A DNA stretch of 64,000 nucleotides, from contig NC_014816.1 of NCBI RefSeq assembly GCF_000175215.2, positions 2,167,001 to 2,231,000 on the forward strand, in the 5' to 3' direction. The notes under the pieces are model-generated. The model saw only the letters and a list, made by a program, of their open reading frames with translations. It ran no database searches and was not told the origin of the DNA. The position numbers were made by a program, and so were the translations under genes. This DNA comes from Asticcacaulis excentricus CB 48 (lineage in GTDB: Bacteria > Pseudomonadota > Alphaproteobacteria > Caulobacterales > Caulobacteraceae). Below are positions 58,727-64,000 of the stretch, one piece after another (the stretch's first letter is position 1; each line of letters starts with the position of its first letter).

Positions 58727-59635
58727 CTACAGTCCGAGAGGCTTCACCTCACGGATAAGGTCAATCAGCAAACGCAAACCATTGGGAAGATGGCGGCGTC
58801 CGGAATAGTAGATGTGGAAACCCTCGCCAGTGGGAGACCAATCGTGAAGAACGGTCTTGAGACGTCCGTCTTCGATGAATGGCCTTACGCAAGGTTCAGG
58901 AAGATAGGCGAGTGCAGTTCCGCCAAGGGCCAGCGCAATGGCAAACTGAGTGTCATCTATCGTTACCGCCCCCGGAACGTCGAGGGAGATCGCCTCACCG
59001 GCCTGCTCGAACTCCCAGCGGTAAAGGGTATCATCACCCAGTCTTACCCGAAGGCACCGGTGGGCTTTCAGATCCTGCGGATGTTGCGGCACACCGTACG
59101 TGTTTAGGTACTCGGGTGATCCAACAATGCGCCAGCCTATGTCTGCCGACAGACGCCGGGCGATCATGTCTTCCGGGACAGTGCCCCCGTAGCGGATGCC
59201 CGCGTCGAAGCCCTCACCAATAACGTCGAGCATGTGATTGGAAACCGAGACATCGACCTCGACATCTGGGTAGAGATCGACAAAAACAGGCAAGACGGGC
59301 GCCAGTAGCAGGGACGCGGCATGTTCAAGGACATTCAGCCGGATACGCCCGGCAGGGGCTGCCCGGAAGCGATTGAGGGAATCAACGGCACCGCTGATCT
59401 CCGCGAAGGGACCGTTGAGAGCATTATATAGCTCTTCGCCGGCTGCGGTCAGGGTAACACTGCGGTTTGTGCGGTTGAGCAGTCTCACGCCGAGCCTGGC
59501 CTCAAGCCCTTTCAACGCATGGCTGAGCGCCGAGGCGCTGACGCCCTGCTCAAGACCGGCTCGCCGGAAGTTGCGGTGCCGGGCGATCGCCAGAAAGTGA
59601 CTAAAGTCGGCAAGGTCAGAGCGGTTTACAGGCAT
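58727..59635 (-). CDS. LysR-family transcriptional regulator
   Basis: 302 residues. HTH stretch RHRNFRRAGLEQGVSASALSH (about 17-37) and an effector domain with DAGIRYGGTVPEDMIARRL, typical of the PecT/DsdC-like large group that includes YafC and CrgA-type regulators. It lies between the aldo/keto reductase and MFS genes on the same strand, so it may regulate the run. Target unknown. Confidence 0.87.
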   Translation of the reverse strand: MPVNRSDLADFSHFLAIARHRNFRRAGLEQGVSASALSHALKGLEARLGVRLLNRTNRSVTLTAAGEELYNALNGPFAEISGAVDSLNRFRAAPAGRIRLNVLEHAASLLLAPVLPVFVDLYPDVEVDVSVSNHMLDVIGEGFDAGIRYGGTVPEDMIARRLSADIGWRIVGSPEYLNTYGVPQHPQDLKAHRCLRVRLGDDTLYRWEFEQAGEAISLDVPGAVTIDDTQFAIALALGGTALAYLPEPCVRPFIEDGRLKTVLHDWSPTGEGFHIYYSGRRHLPNGLRLLIDLIREVKPLGL

Positions 59636-59699
59636 GACGAGACTATGTCGGCTCTCTTATCTCTGCGCAACGGTATTGAACCAAGCTCACCGACCCGGA

Positions 59700-60641
59700 T
59701 CAGTTCATAGACTGTTCCCACTCGCCTCGGGTATCGAGATTGGCACTGGCGGCCAATATCTCCAGTCGAGCCATCTCCTCAGGTGTGAGTTGAAGCTTTG
59801 AGGCTTTGGCGGCGTCCTCTACGTGCGAAGCTCTGGTGACGCCGATGATAGGAAGGGTGTGTTTAGCGATAGCCCAGGCGATGGCGACCTGTGCCACTGA
59901 CGCAGCGTGCCCCTGCCCTATTTGATGCAGAGCCGAAATCAGAGGTTCCAACTGCGGTAGGATGGGATTGTACCTGTCGCCGCGGCCACTGCCGGCAGGC
60001 ATCGGGGTCGCTGCCGTGTATCGCCCCGTCAGGGCCCCCTGTTCCAGCACCATGTAGGCGAAGAACGCAATGTCATTATTCTGGCAATAATCCAAAATCC
60101 CTGCCTTCTCCGAAGAACGGTAGAGAAGACTGTAATGGTTTTGTACCGCCGACAGGCGGACACCATGTTTCGCCAGCGTTTCATTAACCCGCTGAATGTC
60201 TTGCAGATTATGATTAGAGACACCGAGATGTTTCACCTTGCCTCTTTTCAAAAGCGGCACGAAATACTCGGTCCAGGTGTTCACCGCCGTCGGGTTATGG
60301 ATCCAGTAATAGTCCACATAATCCGTCCCAAGTCGCGCAAGGCTTTGATCCAGCATGTCGGCGACGGGATTGTCGCCGCCCCCCGCCAACTGGGGTGTAA
60401 ACTTAGTAGACAGGAGGTACTGGTGGCGAGGGTACGCACGCAGGCACTCCCCTAGCAGGGTTTCTGAGGAACCCATGCCGTAAACGGCCGCCGTGTCCCA
60501 AAGCGTCAGGCCCGCGGCCATGGCAGCGTTAAACACCACGCGGAGGCCTTGCGGATCGAGGTGGTTTCCGAAAACCTGATCCCCGCCCGCGAATCCAGCC
60601 CCCCAGGACCATGTGCCGAGCGCAATTTTAGGGGTGGTCAT
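59700..60641 (-). CDS. aldo/keto reductase
   Basis: 313 residues from ATG 60639-60641. TIM-barrel AKR with LTLWDTAAVYGMGSSETLLG (catalytic Asp and Tyr), STKFTPQ (Lys) and DYVDYYWIHNPTAVNTW (His). IPIIGVT-like LPIIGVTRASHVEDAAKASKLQLT is the NADPH-binding C-terminal stretch. Reduces aldehydes or ketones of unknown identity. Located between the CMD-like and LysR genes. Confidence 0.88.
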   Translation of the reverse strand: MTTPKIALGTWSWGAGFAGGDQVFGNHLDPQGLRVVFNAAMAAGLTLWDTAAVYGMGSSETLLGECLRAYPRHQYLLSTKFTPQLAGGGDNPVADMLDQSLARLGTDYVDYYWIHNPTAVNTWTEYFVPLLKRGKVKHLGVSNHNLQDIQRVNETLAKHGVRLSAVQNHYSLLYRSSEKAGILDYCQNNDIAFFAYMVLEQGALTGRYTAATPMPAGSGRGDRYNPILPQLEPLISALHQIGQGHAASVAQVAIAWAIAKHTLPIIGVTRASHVEDAAKASKLQLTPEEMARLEILAASANLDTRGEWEQSMN

Positions 60642-60681
60642 ATCCGATACTCCTGAAACAGACAAAAGGGAGGTGCGATGA

Positions 60682-61428
60682 TCAAGCGCCGGCATCTTGC
60701 GCATCAAATACAGATTTCGCCGCCTCGGCCGCCTGAATGGCGTAACCCCAGCCCCCATAGAAGGCGGTATGCGCCAGCATCTCACCCACTTCGGTGCGCG
60801 TCACGCCCTGCGTCAGGGCGCGGGTCAGATAGACCGGGAAAAACGCCGACTGCCCCAATGCCGCCAATAGGGCCACGGTCGCCAGTGCGCGATCTCTGGG
60901 TTCCAGAGCCGGACGGTGCCACAGATTGGCGTACAAAAGGTCATTGGTGAAATGCTGCAAAGCCTCTGAGGCGGGTGCTATATGGGCCGCAATATAGGCC
61001 GCGCGCAAGGCGTCATCTGGCACAGCGACCTCGGTCGGCAGGCGTGCCTCTTCCACCGTTGGCAGGTCTTCAACGGCAACGCCGCGTTCATCAAAAATGC
61101 CCTTCAGCACCCCCGCCGCGGCAAAAGCATTTGGCCAGCCGGCGTAAAAGGCCGTGTGCGTGACCAACTCGGAAAACTCCGCCGACGTCACACCGCTATC
61201 AAGGGCTTTGTTGAAGTAATAGGGATAGGCGTTCTGAGCGTTACGCGCCATTAGCGTTACGACCGTTGCGATGGCCCGATCGCGTGCGGACAGGCCGGGT
61301 CGGTGCCAGAGTTCATCGACGATCCTATCCTGTGTAAAGGGGACCAGGACGGGGGCGGCGCCGCGAAGCATGTTGAAAAGGGGGGCCGTATCTTCGGGAT
61401 TTGGATTGGTCATGAGATAATCTGCCAT
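60682..61428 (-). CDS. tandem carboxymuconolactone decarboxylase-domain protein
   Basis: 248 residues made of two similar CMD repeats (about 22-110 and 145-240), each with LWHRPxLxxRDRAxATV, AYPYYFNKALDSGVT/FFPVYLTRALTQGVT and HTAFYAGW/HTAFYGGW. There is no Cys anywhere in the protein, so it is not an AhpD-type peroxidase. Related proteins fold as six-subunit lactone or small-molecule enzymes. Function unknown. Between the flavodoxin-like and AKR genes. Confidence 0.85.
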   Translation of the reverse strand: MADYLMTNPNPEDTAPLFNMLRGAAPVLVPFTQDRIVDELWHRPGLSARDRAIATVVTLMARNAQNAYPYYFNKALDSGVTSAEFSELVTHTAFYAGWPNAFAAAGVLKGIFDERGVAVEDLPTVEEARLPTEVAVPDDALRAAYIAAHIAPASEALQHFTNDLLYANLWHRPALEPRDRALATVALLAALGQSAFFPVYLTRALTQGVTRTEVGEMLAHTAFYGGWGYAIQAAEAAKSVFDAQDAGA

Positions 61429-61451
61429 CTAACGGGGCTATTCAGAGTGCG

Positions 61452-62009
61452 TCAGTGTGCGCTGGTGAGAAGTTGGCGGGTAATTTCCGCGACACGCGCG
61501 CCGAGATAGGCGGCGGTTTCAAGATCGCTTTTGATCGGCGACAGTTCAGGAGACTCGTCATTCGACTGGGCCATAGCTCCCAGCCATCCACCAACGCGGT
61601 TTCTCTCCTCCGGCCCCTTGCCCGGAAACAGATCGAGACCGACCCAGATCATGCCGTGCTGCGCCGCAAACAGCGCCATCGTGATCAGAGAGTTGAGCTT
61701 GTCTCCGTGCATGGCTCCAGAATTGGTGAAGCCTGCGGCCACCTTGTTGCGCCACTTTTGCGGCAACCACGCCGTCCGCGTGGACTGCTCCATAACCGCC
61801 TTGAAGCGGGCACTTACCGAGCCATTGTAGGTAGGCGAGCCGAAAATGATGGCGTCTGACGCCTCCAGGGCCTCCCAGTCGATGTCCCCGTCGGCAATGG
61901 CAAAGAGCCTGGCCTTTACGCCTTTGACACTCTCGACCCCGGCAGCCGCGGCCTCGGCCTGTTTGGCTGTATGTCCAAAACCGCTATCAAATAAAATCGC
62001 GACCTGCAT
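61452..62009 (-). CDS. flavodoxin-like NAD(P)H:quinone oxidoreductase family protein (WrbA-like)
   Basis: 185 residues from ATG 62007-62009. FMN phosphate loop FDSGFGHTAKQAEA after strand 1, GSPTYNGSVSARFKAVME in the flavin-stacking loop, and a C-terminal helix. Fits WrbA/flavodoxin-fold quinone reductases. First gene of the minus-strand run to 56.5 kb; divergent from the LysR gene at 62188. Confidence 0.85.
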   Translation of the reverse strand: MQVAILFDSGFGHTAKQAEAAAAGVESVKGVKARLFAIADGDIDWEALEASDAIIFGSPTYNGSVSARFKAVMEQSTRTAWLPQKWRNKVAAGFTNSGAMHGDKLNSLITMALFAAQHGMIWVGLDLFPGKGPEERNRVGGWLGAMAQSNDESPELSPIKSDLETAAYLGARVAEITRQLLTSAH

Positions 62010-62027
62010 TGGCTTGATCCTGTTGCG

Positions 62028-62056
62028 ACCTCTCCCCATCACCGATGAGGGGAGGT
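62028..62056. repeat. imperfect palindromic repeat upstream of the flavodoxin-like gene
   Basis: ACCTCTCCCCATC and GATGAGGGGAGGT around a short loop (62028-62056). It belongs to the CCTC(C)CCC/GGGGAGG family seen elsewhere in the window, in a divergent promoter region. Confidence 0.45.
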
Positions 62057-62156
62057 TGTCTTTTGTTGTCCTCAGGCCTGATTAACCTGTTCAAAGCGAT
62101 ACAGGGCATGTTACTGTAGAATATTGGTATTCGTTTCGGACAATTAATCACATCAA

Positions 62157-62175
62157 TGTATCCATTTTGGATACA
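62157..62175. promoter_or_regulatory. palindromic operator before lysR at 62188
   Basis: TGTATCC (62157-62163), five bases, GGATACA (62169-62175); exact arms. It ends 13 bases before the LysR start codon and may mediate autorepression or control of the divergent gene. Confidence 0.5.
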
Positions 62176-62187
62176 ACGGAATGAGAC

Positions 62188-63117
62188 ATGAGAGACAATC
62201 TGGATGGGGTAGCGGTCTTCGTAGAGGTCGTGGACGCCGGCGGCTTCGCGCGGGCTGCCGAAAGGCTGGCACTAACGCGCTCAGCCGTGGGCAAGACAAT
62301 TGCCCGCCTAGAGTCGCGCCTTGGAGTGCGGTTGTTCCAGCGAACCACTCGCACCCAAAACCTCACTGACGAGGGACATATCTTCTACGAGCGCTGTGTG
62401 CGGGCTATCACCGAGCTGAAGACAGCGGAGCAGATGCTGGAGTCCGGGCGACGCGAGGTGAGCGGGCGATTGAAAATTTCGCTGCCCGCCCTGTTCGGCC
62501 GCCATTGTGTCCAACAAGTCCTGCTCGACTTTGCGGCAAAACACCCGTCTCTTGAGCTTGATCTGAGCTTCAGTGATAAAGTGGTCGATATCATTGGGGA
62601 CGGATACGACCTGGCAGTTCGCAACGGCAAGCTCGGTGATTCAGCGGGTCTGATGGCGCGCAAACTCTTAAGCCAGCCGAAGGTCGTCTGCGCCTCCCCG
62701 GCCTATCTTAAAGCTTTTGGTCGCCCGACGGACATCCCATCACTAACCGGTCACGAAGCTTTGCTTTACATCAGAAACGGCCAGATATTTCCGTGGTTAT
62801 TAAACGACGGTATGGGCTCAACAGTTCAGGCTGAGGTGAAAGGGCGCCTGCGTTTTGACAGTCAGGAAAGTATCACTGATGCGGCTGTTCTTGGGTTTGG
62901 GATCGCTTGGCTACCCTACTGGCTCGTCAAAACCCAGATCGCGCGCGGGGACCTCATTTCGCTGCTGGAGCCCTTCGCGTCCACCCCGATAGACACTTAT
63001 GCGGTATGGCCCAAAGCCACGCATCTGCCCCTGCGGCTGAGAGCGGTCATCGATACTCTGGCTGCCGAACTGCCACAGACAGTAGGACCGTATCCGAGCG
63101 CCGGCATCGCTTCCTGA
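62188..63117 (+). CDS. LysR-family transcriptional regulator
   Basis: 309 residues. HTH stretch GGFARAAERLALTRSAVGKTIARLESRLGVRLF. The effector domain has DLAVRNGKLGDSAGLMARKLLS. The branch is the CrgA/DhcR-like group typical of oxidoreductase regulators. It is divergent from the flavodoxin-like gene, 178 bases away, with a 7-5-7 palindrome near its start. Probably regulates that run. Confidence 0.88.
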   Translation: MRDNLDGVAVFVEVVDAGGFARAAERLALTRSAVGKTIARLESRLGVRLFQRTTRTQNLTDEGHIFYERCVRAITELKTAEQMLESGRREVSGRLKISLPALFGRHCVQQVLLDFAAKHPSLELDLSFSDKVVDIIGDGYDLAVRNGKLGDSAGLMARKLLSQPKVVCASPAYLKAFGRPTDIPSLTGHEALLYIRNGQIFPWLLNDGMGSTVQAEVKGRLRFDSQESITDAAVLGFGIAWLPYWLVKTQIARGDLISLLEPFASTPIDTYAVWPKATHLPLRLRAVIDTLAAELPQTVGPYPSAGIAS

Positions 63118-63120
63118 AAC

Positions 63121-63152
63121 GGCGTCCACCTCCCGGTTGGGTTGCGGACGCC
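63121..63152. terminator. hairpin between convergent genes
   Basis: GGCGTCC (63121-63127) and GGACGCC (63146-63152) are exact arms. There is no T tract on the plus strand and only GTTTC on the minus strand, so a weak or bidirectional terminator at best. Confidence 0.4.
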
Positions 63153-63161
63153 GGTGATAGT

Positions 63162-64000
63162 TCAGGCGAGGTTCTGGCGGAAGAAGGCTTCCATCTTATC
63201 AAAGGGTATAATCGCCGTCTGATCGTAAAGGTCGACGTGGGTGGCGCCCTTAATGATCATAAGTTCCTTGGGCTCTGAGGCTGCCGCATAGGCCGTCTCT
63301 GCGAAGTAGCGGGAGTGCGCCTTTTCACCATGAATAAACAGGATGGGACGAGGCGATATCTCCTTGATGTAGCTCAGGATGGGCATATTCATGAATGACA
63401 GCGGATTGGTGATCGTCCATGACCCATTGGAGTTTACTGAACGAGGGTGGAAACCACGCGGTGTCTTGTAATAATCGTGATAGTCCACGAGGAACTGTGG
63501 CTCCCCACCCTTCAGTTCGTTCATCGGCGGACCATAGACCGGCGCACCTTTTTCGGCATCGACCCAGCGCTGATTGCTCAGAGCCTTGAGATTGCTCGTT
63601 CGCTGTTCAAGGGTGACGCTGTCATTATACCCCTTCGACATGACGCGGGTCATATCGTACATGGTGCTGGCGACGACCGCCTTGACCCGCTTATCGACGG
63701 CTACGGCATTGAGGGCCATGCCCCCCCACCCGCAAATACCGATTACCCCGATGCGGTTGCGGTCAACGGCAGGCACAAGCCCCAAATAGTCAATCGCGGC
63801 ACTGACATCCTCGCTGTTGATATCCGGCGAGGCGACGTTGCGAGGTTCGCCGCCGCTTTCGCCCGTATAGCTACCGTCAAAAGCCAGGGTTATGAAGCCG
63901 CGTTCAGCCATGGTCTGGGCGTAAAGGCCAGATGACTGCTCCTTGACCGCGCCAAACGGCCCGCAGACGGCCAGTGCTGCGGTTTTGCCCTTTAAATCCG
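63162..64000 (-). CDS. alpha/beta-hydrolase superfamily protein (5' end outside window)
   Basis: At least 279 residues; the frame stays open to the right edge, so the start is missing. Segments: AALAVCGPFGAVKEQSSG and GLYAQTMAERGFITLAFD near the left, the elbow GVIGICGWGGMALNAVA, Asp/His candidates in the RPILFIHGEKAHSRYFAE and KGATHVDLYDQ stretches. The nucleophile position of YcjY-like hydrolases (C-x-S-x-G) is occupied by Trp here, with the Cys two residues earlier. The His of THVDLYD is present. Substrate unknown; activity doubtful. Confidence 0.75.
   Translation of the reverse strand, partial: DLKGKTAALAVCGPFGAVKEQSSGLYAQTMAERGFITLAFDGSYTGESGGEPRNVASPDINSEDVSAAIDYLGLVPAVDRNRIGVIGICGWGGMALNAVAVDKRVKAVVASTMYDMTRVMSKGYNDSVTLEQRTSNLKALSNQRWVDAEKGAPVYGPPMNELKGGEPQFLVDYHDYYKTPRGFHPRSVNSNGSWTITNPLSFMNMPILSYIKEISPRPILFIHGEKAHSRYFAETAYAAASEPKELMIIKGATHVDLYDQTAIIPFDKMEAFFRQNLA

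Overview
The window comes from a high-GC alphaproteobacterium of the Caulobacterales, most likely Asticcacaulis or a close relative. The strongest evidence is a GcrA cell-cycle regulator at 50517-51035, with DnaA-box-like, CtrA-box-like and GANTC sequences upstream of it. Supporting evidence is a DUF2336 protein, a c-type cytochrome maturation (ccm) locus and dispersed CCTCCC/GGGAGG palindromic repeats. The genus is inferred. No rRNA, CRISPR array or complete insertion sequence was seen, and there is one tRNA gene.

Layout: 1-6.5 kb (minus strand) holds ccmE (partial), ccmI, a protein of unknown function, a PepSY protein/response regulator/histidine kinase operon and a CbpA-type J-protein. 6.5-7.7 kb is a gene-poor, apparently decayed stretch. 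7.7-14.3 kb has ycgN, the ABC-F ATPase uup, a secreted Pro/Ala-rich protein, a DUF2336 protein and a TPR-like protein. 14.4-21.7 kb is a complete leucine/isovalerate operon (liuBCDAE) with a divergent LysR gene and a perfect palindromic operator between them. 21.7-28.8 kb carries a CAP-domain protein, a 3-hydroxyisobutyryl-CoA hydrolase, leucine dehydrogenase overlapped with a fused indolepyruvate-type ferredoxin oxidoreductase, and a divergent Lrp-type regulator. Together these suggest branched-chain or aromatic amino-acid catabolism from amino acid to acyl-CoA to acetoacetate plus acetyl-CoA.

28.98-37.43 kb is the most unusual part. It is an eight-gene, tightly overlapped cluster encoding a ketoacyl-ACP synthase III, an NAD-dependent SDR, an MBL-fold hydrolase, two DUF3419/BtaA-like aminocarboxypropyl transferases, a Rieske oxygenase, an adenylate-forming enzyme and a GNAT-like acyltransferase. 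I do not recognise it as a characterised pathway, and it looks like an undescribed lipid or amino-lipid biosynthetic locus.

37.8-46.5 kb is a lysine/pipecolate catabolic locus: TPP enzyme, class III CoA-transferase, glutaryl-CoA dehydrogenase, aminoadipate-semialdehyde dehydrogenase, pipecolate oxidase, and a divergent LysR gene plus a mu-crystallin-type reductase. 46.6-49.6 kb looks like mobile-element remnants (ArdC-like antirestriction protein and a 'mobile mystery' HTH/Fic pair) lying 3' of tRNA-Gly(CCC). 50-53.3 kb contains gcrA, a LacI regulator and a 4-hydroxyphenylpyruvate dioxygenase. 53.5-64 kb is an accessory redox/efflux region: a CadC-like transmembrane regulator, cyclophilin-like, cupin, MFS, two LysR, aldo-keto reductase, tandem CMD, flavodoxin-like protein and a truncated alpha/beta hydrolase.
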